The translations under genes were made by a program, and so were the position numbers. From Coriobacteriia bacterium (GTDB lineage: Bacteria; Actinomycetota; Coriobacteriia; Coriobacteriales; UMGS124): DNA of 59,788 nucleotides. The notes under the pieces are model-generated. The model ran no database searches and had not been told where the DNA came from. It saw only the letters and a list, made by a program, of their open reading frames with translations. The stretch covers positions 1 to 59,788 of the forward strand of contig JAGZEG010000016.1 in NCBI GenBank assembly GCA_018368455.1. Reading direction: 5' to 3'. Shown here piece by piece: positions 51,683 through 59,079 of the stretch (position 1 is the first letter of the stretch; the number at the start of each line of letters is the position of its first letter).

Positions 51683-53764
51683 ATGGACTCGATGAACGTG
51701 AACCGCCGCAGCTTCGTCAGGGGCGCCTCGCTGGGCGTCGCCTCGATCGTCGCCGGCAGCGCGCTGGCTGGCTCGGCGCTCGCCTCTGAGGGCGCACCCG
51801 CAGCCTCGGCCGCTGTCGACGGTGCCCAGCCCGCTGCCGCTGGCGCCGCCGCTCGCTACGCAGCCGGCACGAGCGTCGCGACGGACGCCCCCGCCTGGCT
51901 CGGCGAGGAGCCGGTCGTCGCCCCCGAGGACATCACGGCCACCTTCGCCTGCGACGTCCTCATCATCGGCGCAGGCTGCGCGGGCATCGCCGCCGCGGCG
52001 ACAGCCTCCGACCTCGGCCTCAACTTCATCGCCGTCGACAAGGCCCAAAGCGTCGCCGAGACGCGCGAGTACCTCGGCGCTATCAACTCGCAGTACAGCA
52101 CGCAGCTGCGCGAGGAGGATCCCGGCCGCGTCCTCAACGAGATCAGCCGCTACGCCTCGGGCAAGTGCGACCGCGACCTCATCAAGCTGTGGATCGACAA
52201 CTCTGCCGAGATGATCGACTGGGTTGCTCCGCTTATGGAGGCCGCCGGCAAGGTGCCCTCCGTCGCTGATCCCGGCGAGCACGAGACGGGCGGTACGGAT
52301 TACCTTACGCCGGTCGTCGAGCACAGCTGGCCCATTCCCTACGTCCCGCCGACACGCAACGACGTGCTGCTTGCGCACATGCAGGAGCAGGGCGACGACG
52401 TGTGGTTCGGCTACGAGCTCGTGCGCCTCGTGCACGAGGACGACATCGTGACGGGCGGCATCTTCAAGGGTGAGGACGGCTACATCGAGATTGACGCCCC
52501 CTATGTCGTGCTGGCGACCGGTGGCTACGCAGCCAACCCCGTCATGATGCGGGCGCTGCAGCCCGACGCGTGCAAGGTCGTCACGGCCGCCAGCTTCAAC
52601 GCGTTCTGCGACGGAAGCGGCATCAAGGCCGGCATCTGGGCTGGCGGCGCCAAGCAGAACGACCCGACGCCCATGCTGTTCGACCGCGGCGCCGTGCTCG
52701 CCGGCGTGAGCGCGGGCTACGTGGGCGAGGGTGCCGGCGCGACGCTGCCGGGTGAGATCTTCCAGCTCAACATCGGCAGCCAGCCCTTTCTCAAGGTCAA
52801 CCGCCGTGGCGAGCGCTTCGCCAACGAGTCGACGCCCTACGACAACATGCTGTTTGCGACGGGTCGCCAGCCTGGCGGCGTGTTCTGCCAGGTGTTCGAC
52901 GGCAACGCGCCCGAGGATATCAAGCGCTTCGGTATGATCGGCTGCGCGAGCTATACCCGCATGATGATGGAGCAGGGCATGCCGCTCGACGACTTCATCG
53001 CCATGGACAACGGCTCAGCCGTCATGATGAAGGCCGACACGCTCGAGGAGCTTGCGGACATGCTCGGCTTCGTCGACGCGGACTGCGAGACGTTCCTGGC
53101 GACGTGTGCCCACTACAACGAGCTGTTCGACGCCCAGGCTGACACGGACTACGGCAAGGAGGCCTATCGCCTCTCCGAACTGCGTACGCCGCCGTTCTAC
53201 GGCTGCTGGTACGGTGCAAGCCTGCTGACGACGCTCGATGGCCTGCAGATCAACGCGAAGATGCAGGTGCTTGACGCCAACTTCGAGCCGGTGAGCGGCC
53301 TGTATGCCATCGGCGACTGCTCGGGCGGCTTCTTTGACACGAACTATCCCGAGTACCTTCCGGGCCTGGCCGCGGGTCGCTCCGTCACCGAGGGACGCCA
53401 ACTCGTGAAGATGATCGCGGCGTCGCCCGACTTCGTGGCGACGGAACGCACAGCTGTGAAGCCGAGCAGCGAGCTCGACCTGTCGGCCGTGAAGGACGGC
53501 ACGTATACGGGGACGGGCGCCGGCATGGGCGGCGACATCAACGTGACGATCGAGGTGTCCGGCGGGCACATCAGCGTGACGGACATCTCGCCGAACAACG
53601 AGACGCAGGGCATCGGCGGCTACGAGGCCATCGCCGACGGTACGTATGCGCAGCAGGTTGAGGCGGCTCAGGGCCCGCAGATCGACGGCGTGGCCGGCGC
53701 GACGATCACGAGCAAGGCCATAGAGCAGGCCGTGCGCGCGGCGCTCAAGCAGGCGATTGCGTAG
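51683..53764 (+). CDS. Twin-arginine-exported flavoprotein with FAD-binding and FMN-binding domains
   Basis: 693 aa, ATG 51683 after AGAAAGGATC. Tat signal NRRSFVRG (Arg8-Arg9) with hydrophobic stretch and ALAS cleavage region; FAD fold IIGAGCAG at residues about 94-101; FAD_binding_2 reductase core to about 580. The C-terminal FMN_bind domain (about 600-693) ends in DGVAGATIT, where Thr674 is the expected ApbE attachment site. This domain set is that of fumarate, urocanate and related extracytoplasmic reductases. The substrate is unknown. ApbE at 9628 is the likely flavin transferase. Confidence 0.9.
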   Translation: MDSMNVNRRSFVRGASLGVASIVAGSALAGSALASEGAPAASAAVDGAQPAAAGAAARYAAGTSVATDAPAWLGEEPVVAPEDITATFACDVLIIGAGCAGIAAAATASDLGLNFIAVDKAQSVAETREYLGAINSQYSTQLREEDPGRVLNEISRYASGKCDRDLIKLWIDNSAEMIDWVAPLMEAAGKVPSVADPGEHETGGTDYLTPVVEHSWPIPYVPPTRNDVLLAHMQEQGDDVWFGYELVRLVHEDDIVTGGIFKGEDGYIEIDAPYVVLATGGYAANPVMMRALQPDACKVVTAASFNAFCDGSGIKAGIWAGGAKQNDPTPMLFDRGAVLAGVSAGYVGEGAGATLPGEIFQLNIGSQPFLKVNRRGERFANESTPYDNMLFATGRQPGGVFCQVFDGNAPEDIKRFGMIGCASYTRMMMEQGMPLDDFIAMDNGSAVMMKADTLEELADMLGFVDADCETFLATCAHYNELFDAQADTDYGKEAYRLSELRTPPFYGCWYGASLLTTLDGLQINAKMQVLDANFEPVSGLYAIGDCSGGFFDTNYPEYLPGLAAGRSVTEGRQLVKMIAASPDFVATERTAVKPSSELDLSAVKDGTYTGTGAGMGGDINVTIEVSGGHISVTDISPNNETQGIGGYEAIADGTYAQQVEAAQGPQIDGVAGATITSKAIEQAVRAALKQAIA

Positions 53765-53810
53765 AGGGGAGCCCAGACGTCCTGCGGTTGGGGTCTGAAC
53801 GGGCGAATGG

Positions 53811-53850
53811 CGCCCCGCGAGCTGGTTTTGTCGGCTCGCGGGGCGTTTTT
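53811..53850 (+). terminator. Terminator of the flavoprotein gene
   Basis: Perfect 12-bp stem CGCCCCGCGAGC/GCTCGCGGGGCG (53811-53822 with 53834-53845) then TTTTT. Confidence 0.92.
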
Positions 53851-54042
53851 GGACAGGAAGCCCGCTCGTGTATTGGAGCTCTTCCACCGGTGGATTATGC
53901 GAGAACGGCTTTCTGCCATATCAGCAAGTGCGGTTTCACTTCTCGCATATCTCACAGAAGATTATGCTGCTCGCCAAGGCTTGCGATCCCGCTGCCAAGC
54001 AGGCTCACCAGGGGCCCCATACACGAGCGGTTTTTCTGGCCG
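53850..54042. repeat. MITE-like extragenic element, copy 5
   Basis: Inverted 25-bp ends at 53850-53874 (minus sense) and 54018-54042 (CATACACGAGCGG...TTCTGGCCG). An extra degenerate half lies at about 53895-53919. It follows the flavoprotein terminator directly. Confidence 0.6.
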
Positions 54043-54191
54043 CATCTTGCGAGAAATCTGACAGGGCCGCGTGCGCGAGCGCGGTCCGCAAGCGTCGGTC
54101 GGGCCCGAAATGGCGAAGCTGCGGGCGCGCCCGTGTGTGTCCCGTGTGGTGAGATTGCAGGTGGGACGCTATGAGAGTTATTCGTTACATC

Positions 54192-54232
54192 TCAACAACT
54201 TGTTGACAGACCCCTGATGAACCGCGTGATAA
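54192..54232 (+). promoter_or_regulatory. Promoter and overlapping palindrome of the polysaccharide locus
   Basis: TTGACA (54203-54208), an 18-bp spacer and TGATAA (54227-54232). The palindrome TCAACAACTTGTTGA (54192-54206) overlaps the -35 and could bind a repressor. The first start codon with a ribosome site is 48 bases downstream of the -10. Confidence 0.6.
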
Positions 54233-54279
54233 AGTATGCGCGTCTAACAGGCCGGGTATGAGGGAGGTCGAGCGCTACT

Positions 54280-54402
54280 ATGTCAACATCTGCGGTATGC
54301 GCCACCTCCGAATATACGCTCATCAACGGTGCTCTCCCGACTGCCGTATCCACCGCATGTCGTGAAATGACTGCGGGGGGGGGTCTTATTCTGAAGCTTT
54401 AG
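54280..54402 (+). CDS. Upstream part of a poly-G-interrupted LoaP-like gene
   Basis: ATG 54280 has AGGGAGG upstream. The frame runs 40 codons (MSTSAVCATSEYTLING...) across G9 at 54375-54383 and stops at TAG 54400. If the tract were one G longer (or two shorter), translation would enter the frame that is open from the tract to the NusG-like gene at 54528 and give a 261-aa protein. As sequenced this would be the OFF state. Alternatively it is a simple leader peptide. Confidence 0.55.
   Translation: MSTSAVCATSEYTLINGALPTAVSTACREMTAGGGLILKL
54375..54383 (+). repeat. G9 homopolymer (candidate phase-variation tract)
   Basis: Nine consecutive G, the longest mononucleotide run I see in the window. 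It lies inside the reading frame from 54280 and exactly at the point where the frames must switch to reach the NusG-like domain. Confidence 0.85.
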
Positions 54403-54527
54403 GGCGGGCCTTTGCACGACCCATTCCCCAGGCTGCCCCTTCGTGCGACCAGAAGGCTCCCTTTCAAGGTAACCAATTTTCGCACGCATTTCTGATTGAT
54501 CCCGCATATAAACCAGTCGAAGCCTCG

Positions 54528-55064
54528 GTGGCGCGCCCTGCTGCCTGGCCGCTGTTCGCCGTCCATGTCGGCGCTGGCCGCGAGGCATCCGTGGCGCGTC
54601 GCGTCGCACAAGCGTGTCGCGACATCGTCCGCGACGCTTTTTCGCTGAGCGCCCAATTCCTGCGTCGCCATCAGGGGGCGTGGACGCTCGAGGAGCGGGC
54701 TCTCTATCCTGGTTACGTCTTCGTTGAGGCGGAAGAGTCCGAGCACGTGGTTCATGCGTTGGACATGCTTGCCGCAGGTGCGGGCTTTGTCGTTGCCGGT
54801 GGCGAGGCTCCCGTTGCACTTTCGCAGCGCGAGCAGGCGCTATTTTCCCTGGCTGATTCTCATCACACCATAGCGTTGTCGCGCGGCCGCATCGTGAGCG
54901 GCGAACTCGTGGTGGACGAGGGCCCGCTACAGGGTCGCGAACAGCTCGTCACGCGCATCGATCGGCACAAGCGCCTGGCGTGGCTCGGGGTGATTGCGTC
55001 GGAGAGGGGCGCGTTGGGCGGCGGCGCTCCGAAGGTGGGCCTGGAGGTGGTCGAGAAAACGTAG
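54528..55064 (+). CDS. NusG-family (LoaP-type) transcription antiterminator, first copy
   Basis: 178 aa from GTG 54528, which has only a weak GAAG site; the same frame is open without stops back to the G9 tract. An NGN domain (WPLFAVHVGAGREASVARRV...LYPGYVFVEAEE) is followed by a KOW-like segment (VDEGPLQGREQLVTRIDRHKRLAWLG). Specialised NusG paralogues of this kind bind RNA polymerase and let it read through terminators in long polysaccharide operons. It lies upstream of a second copy and the sugar-transfer genes. Confidence 0.78.
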   Translation: MARPAAWPLFAVHVGAGREASVARRVAQACRDIVRDAFSLSAQFLRRHQGAWTLEERALYPGYVFVEAEESEHVVHALDMLAAGAGFVVAGGEAPVALSQREQALFSLADSHHTIALSRGRIVSGELVVDEGPLQGREQLVTRIDRHKRLAWLGVIASERGALGGGAPKVGLEVVEKT

Positions 55065-55146
55065 GAGAGGAGTGGTGGGGGTGCGTGGGCATCTGCTCGC
55101 GCGAGGTCCGGCGGGGCGCGGAAGCGCTCACGTCGTCGGTTCTCGC

Positions 55147-55202
55147 GCGGTCAGCTGACCGCTCGCCGGAACCGGGTGGTCGCGAGGCGTCTCCGGTTCT
55201 TT
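55147..55202 (+). promoter_or_regulatory. Palindrome and terminator-like hairpin between the two antiterminator genes
   Basis: GCGGTCAGCTGACCGC (55147-55162) is a perfect 16-bp palindrome. GAACCGG/CCGGTTC (55169-55175 with 55193-55199) followed by TTTGGG is a weak terminator. Either could be the pause or stop signal acted on by the antiterminator. The rest of 55065-55476 also has a long-range inverted repeat GAGGGAATGCA (55319-55329 with 55438-55448). Confidence 0.4.
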
Positions 55203-55476
55203 GGGCGAGAGTTCGTACGGATGGGGCGTGCGCCGGAGGCCATAGGGCCGGGCGCGCGCCAAAAGGAAAGCCATACCTCTCTTGTCGAGGCAGCGCCGCG
55301 AGCGTGCCTCGACGGGTTGAGGGAATGCATACGCCCCGGCGAGGGGCAGGGCTGTCGGGCCGGATCTCGTGGCGAAGCGCTAGGCGGAGCCGAGGAGAGG
55401 CCAAGCGAAGCGGTAGCCAAAAACCTCGCGGGCGTTGTGCATTCCCTCCTCGTCGAGAGCCACGCGAAAGGCGGTG

Positions 55477-56154
55477 ATGCCCATGCTTATTTCAACTGAG
55501 ACAACCGAGATCGAGATGCCCCGAGCGGTGGAGCTCGACCGACGTGATGTCGGGCAGCCGCTGCGCTGGTATGTCATCCAGGTGCGGCGGGGGAGCGAGG
55601 CCGCCATGGCGGCGCTGCTGAGCAGGGTTGTGCCCGGCGACGTGCTCGACGAGTGCTTCTTCCCGCAATACCAGACCGAGATGAAGGTGCGCGGCCAGTG
55701 GGTGCCGTGCACGCGGCCGCTATTCGACGGCTACCTCATCGCGGTGTGCCGCGACCCCGAGGCGCTCGAGGACGCGCTGACGCACATCCCCGAGTTTGCC
55801 CGCGTGCTGGCCATGGGCGAGCGATTCGTGCCGCTGGCTCGCGAGGAAGTCGAGCTTATCGGTGGGTTCACGAGCAAAGGCGAGCGCGTCGTTCCAATGT
55901 CGTATGCAGTGAAGGACGGCGAGCGCGTCGTCGTGACGAGCGGCCCGCTCGTGGGACGCGAAGGGCTCATCACGAGCATCAACCGCCGCAAGAGCGTGGC
56001 GTATCTCGAGACGGATATCTGCGGGCGGACGGTCGCTGTGCGCGTGGGGCTGGGGATCCTCAGCCCGCTGCAGACGAGCGAGGCCAAAGCGCTCGCGGGG
56101 GCCGGGGCGGGGCGCCGGACATATCCGGCAAGTGAGGCATGCCGTGCCTGCTAG
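55477..56154 (+). CDS. loaP: NusG-family (LoaP-type) transcription antiterminator, second copy
   Basis: 225 aa from ATG 55477 (AAAGG upstream); ATG 55483 is an alternative. The NGN domain starts LRWYVIQVRRGSEAAMAALL and continues with DECFFPQYQTEMKVRGQWV and PLFDGYLIAVC. The KOW part is VVTSGPLVGREGLITSINRRK. It is closer to described LoaP proteins than the first copy, and no homopolymer interrupts it. It probably promotes read-through into the polysaccharide genes that follow. Confidence 0.85.
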   Translation: MPMLISTETTEIEMPRAVELDRRDVGQPLRWYVIQVRRGSEAAMAALLSRVVPGDVLDECFFPQYQTEMKVRGQWVPCTRPLFDGYLIAVCRDPEALEDALTHIPEFARVLAMGERFVPLAREEVELIGGFTSKGERVVPMSYAVKDGERVVVTSGPLVGREGLITSINRRKSVAYLETDICGRTVAVRVGLGILSPLQTSEAKALAGAGAGRRTYPASEACRAC

Positions 56155-56206
56155 TGGAATTGGCATCGGAATAGAGACAGAGGAGCACGTGGAGGCCAAC
56201 GAGCCC

Positions 56207-56464
56207 ATGCTCACGGATCGTCAAAAGGCGGCACGCGCCGAAGACGCAATCGAGCATAAGAGGAACCTGCAGGAGAACGGCATTCCGCAAGAGGTACTCG
56301 GTGCCTTGTTGCTCTTGTCCTTCGTCCTTTTCGGGCATCTGAACGGGGTTTCCAGGCGTGTTTTGATGGCTTGCACCGCTCTGCTGAGTGGGTTTGAAGA
56401 AGCATATTTGCAAGTAGCTTGGATCGATGCCTGTGTCGTCGCGGACAGGGCGGTGGTCGCATGA
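56207..56464 (+). CDS. Small unknown protein in the polysaccharide leader
   Basis: 85 aa from ATG 56207 (GGAGG 14 bases upstream). A charged start (LTDRQKAARAEDAIEHKRN) and one hydrophobic stretch (VLGALLLLSFVLFGHL). No family recognised; it may be a real small membrane protein or a chance frame in a leader of lower GC content. It overlaps the next small frame by ATGA. Confidence 0.35.
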   Translation: MLTDRQKAARAEDAIEHKRNLQENGIPQEVLGALLLLSFVLFGHLNGVSRRVLMACTALLSGFEEAYLQVAWIDACVVADRAVVA

Positions 56465-56628
56465 CGGCAGAGGAGGCTACGGCCGCGTTTGCCGGCACGA
56501 CCCAGGACGATGCAATAGGACGCGCCATCAGAGTATGCAAAGGCTATTTCTTTAATTTTCTCGTTGATTGCAAGAGTGCCGATTCTGCACGAGCAGCGGC
56601 TCCGAGTTCGAACTGCGAGACACGTTAA
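56461..56628 (+). CDS. Small unknown frame before the WecA fusion
   Basis: 55 aa, coupled by ATGA to the previous frame; it ends at TAA immediately before the ATG of the next gene (56629). Sequence MTAEEATAAFAGTTQDD... matches nothing I know. The tight spacing supports translation, but the sequence does not. Confidence 0.35.
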   Translation: MTAEEATAAFAGTTQDDAIGRAIRVCKGYFFNFLVDCKSADSARAAAPSSNCETR

Positions 56629-59079
56629 ATGACTGACTTCTACTACACTGCCCTGCTGCTCATCGCCGTCGCCTTCGTTGTGACGCTGGCCACGGTACCC
56701 CTGGCGTCCAAAATAGCCTGGAAGGCGGGCTCTGTCGACTATCCGAGCCGCAGGCGCGTGAATACCAAGCCTACCCCGCGCATGGGCGGCATCGCCGTGA
56801 TGCTGGGCGTGGCCGCGGGCTTCGCGGCATGGGCGCTGCTGGCGGGCCCGCTGGGGCTGCCGACTCCGGCCGAGGCTATGTCTGTCAACGGGGTGAGCGT
56901 CGCGGGGCTGGCGGTCGCCGTAGTCGCCATGTTCCTGGTGGGCGTGGTGGACGACGCCATACAGCTGACCGCGCTCAACAAGTTCTTCTGGCAGATCGTG
57001 GCCGCCTGCGCCGCGACGGCGTCCGGCGCCGTCGTCGGGGAGATCGCCAACCCCTTCACGGGCGGCATGCTCAGCCTGGGGTGGCTCGCGTACCCGCTGA
57101 CCGTGGCCTTCCTGGTCTCGTTCGCCAACATTATCAACCTTATCGACGGCGTTGACGGGCTGGCCTCCGGCATCACGTGCATCTGCGGCGTGGCCCTGTT
57201 CGCCATCTCGGTCATGGCCGGCCACACGGCCGCCGCCGCGGTGGCCGCGGCCCTGGTGGGCGCGACGCTGGGCTTTCTGCGCTGGAACTTCAACCCGGCC
57301 AAGATCTTCCTGGGCGACTCCGGGTCGCTGCTTTTGGGCTTCTCGTTGGGCGTGGCCGTGATCCTGCTCAACACGGGGGAGACGGGGGTGTCGATGCTGC
57401 TGGTCCCGATGGTGATGGTGGGTGTGCCGATACTGGACACCTTCGCCGCCATCGTGCGCCGCACGCGCGTGGGCGTGAGCATAGGCACCCCCGACAAGGG
57501 CCACATCCACCATCGCCTCCTCAAGCGCGGCTTCGGGCAGAGGGCGCTGGTGGTCATTATCTACGCCATAACCACCATCCTGTGCGCCTTCGCCTTCGTG
57601 ATAACGCAGGTCGGCCTGGTCTGGAAGCTCGTCATCCTCGTCGTGCTGGTCGCCCTGGCAATCCTGCTGGGCATGTACCTGCAGATGTTCGTGCCCGTGG
57701 TGCGCAGGAGGTTCGACCCCGAGACCGGGGAGAACGAGGTGGTGCCCATCGACGAGGTGGGCGAGGACGAGGACTATACCAAAGAAGAAGTGGCATCGGT
57801 GCTTTTGGGCGGCGTCGCCGCAGGCGAGGCGCCCGCCGGGCCTTCCTTTAAGACGAGGCGCCCCCTCAAGGTCCTGGCCGTGAGCCAGCATTACTGGCCC
57901 GAGCCGTTCGCCATCGCCGACGTGTGCGAGGGGCTGGCCGCCATGGGCCACGAGGTGACGGTGCTTACCGGCACCCCCAACTATCCCGATGGCGACATAT
58001 ATCCCGGCTACGAGAGGGGGGCCCGCAGGAGCCAGGAGCGCAACGGCGTGCACATCAGGCGCGTCAAAATCGTGCCGCGCGGCCGCGAGGCGTGGCAGCG
58101 CGTGGTGAACTACTACAGCTTCAGCACCTCCGCCAAGAGGGAGGCGCTGAGGATGCGCGCCGGCTACGACGTGGTGCTGTCGTTCCAGACCTCGCCGGTG
58201 ATGATGGCCAGGCCCGCGCTGGCCTACGGCGAGAAGCACCACGTTCCCGTCCTTTTGTGGTGCCAGGACCTATGGCCCGAGAGCCTGACGGCGGGCAACA
58301 TCAAGCGCACCTCGCTCATATACAAGGCGTACGCCCGGGTCTCCCGGAAGATCTACGGGGCGGCCGACGTGCTGGCCGTGACGTCGACGAATTTCTCGGC
58401 CTATTTCAAGGACGTGCTGCGCATGGACCGCGAGACGGTCTACCTGCCCCAGTACGCCGAGGACGCCTTTGCGGGGCAGGCCGAGCCGCGCCCCGAGTAC
58501 GACCCCTCCAAGGTGAACCTGACCTTCGCGGGCAACGTGGGCGCCGCCCAGGCCGTGAACACGCTTGTCGAGGCTGGCCACTACCTGGAGGGGGACGGCA
58601 GGTTCGCCCTGCACGTGGTGGGCTCGGGCTCGGAGCTGGAGACGCTCAAGAAGTACCGGGCCGAGATCGGCTCGGGCTGCGTGGAGTTCCACGGCAGGCA
58701 CCCCCTGGCCGAGATGCCCTCGTTCTACCGCTCCAGCGACGCCATGGTGGCGACCTTCGCCGACAACCCGATCCTGGGCTACACGCTGCCTAGGAAGGTG
58801 ACCTCCTACATGGCGGCCGGCAGGCCCGTGATCGGCACGGTGACGGGGGAGGCTCGGCGCGTGATCGAAGAAGCTGGCTGCGGCCTGTGCTGCGATCCGG
58901 AGGATCCGAAGGGCCTGGCTGAGGCCTGCAGGCGGTTTGCCGACATGAGCCCTGCCGAGCGCGAGGCCATGGGCGAGCGCGGCAGGCGCTACTACGAGGA
59001 GCACTTCGCGAAAGACAGCTTCTATTCGATTCTGGAAAAAGAGCTGCAGAGGCTGAAGGATGGAAAAGATGACGATTAG
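56629..59079 (+). CDS. Fusion of WecA/TagO-type phosphosugar transferase and WbuB-like GT4 glycosyltransferase
   Basis: 816 aa. Residues 1-370 form about 11 membrane helices of the polyprenyl-phosphate GlcNAc-1-phosphate transferase family: MGGIAVMLG, FLVGVVDDAIQL, INLIDGVDGLASG, KIFLGDSGSLLLG and HIHHRLLKRG. After an acidic linker (about 385-405) comes a GT-B glycosyltransferase from LKVLAVSQHYWPE, with FAGNVGAAQ and the donor-site region GYTLPRKVTSYMAAG. It would start lipid-linked repeat-unit assembly and add the second sugar at the membrane's inner face. WbuB-like enzymes accompany FnlA-type genes, suggesting N-acetyl-L-fucosamine as second sugar. Confidence 0.85.
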   Translation: MTDFYYTALLLIAVAFVVTLATVPLASKIAWKAGSVDYPSRRRVNTKPTPRMGGIAVMLGVAAGFAAWALLAGPLGLPTPAEAMSVNGVSVAGLAVAVVAMFLVGVVDDAIQLTALNKFFWQIVAACAATASGAVVGEIANPFTGGMLSLGWLAYPLTVAFLVSFANIINLIDGVDGLASGITCICGVALFAISVMAGHTAAAAVAAALVGATLGFLRWNFNPAKIFLGDSGSLLLGFSLGVAVILLNTGETGVSMLLVPMVMVGVPILDTFAAIVRRTRVGVSIGTPDKGHIHHRLLKRGFGQRALVVIIYAITTILCAFAFVITQVGLVWKLVILVVLVALAILLGMYLQMFVPVVRRRFDPETGENEVVPIDEVGEDEDYTKEEVASVLLGGVAAGEAPAGPSFKTRRPLKVLAVSQHYWPEPFAIADVCEGLAAMGHEVTVLTGTPNYPDGDIYPGYERGARRSQERNGVHIRRVKIVPRGREAWQRVVNYYSFSTSAKREALRMRAGYDVVLSFQTSPVMMARPALAYGEKHHVPVLLWCQDLWPESLTAGNIKRTSLIYKAYARVSRKIYGAADVLAVTSTNFSAYFKDVLRMDRETVYLPQYAEDAFAGQAEPRPEYDPSKVNLTFAGNVGAAQAVNTLVEAGHYLEGDGRFALHVVGSGSELETLKKYRAEIGSGCVEFHGRHPLAEMPSFYRSSDAMVATFADNPILGYTLPRKVTSYMAAGRPVIGTVTGEARRVIEEAGCGLCCDPEDPKGLAEACRRFADMSPAEREAMGERGRRYYEEHFAKDSFYSILEKELQRLKDGKDDD

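Noticed and set aside
56221..58242. Long open frame antisense to the WecA domain
   Set aside because: Gly/His/Gln-rich shadow of a clear membrane transferase gene; no independent support.
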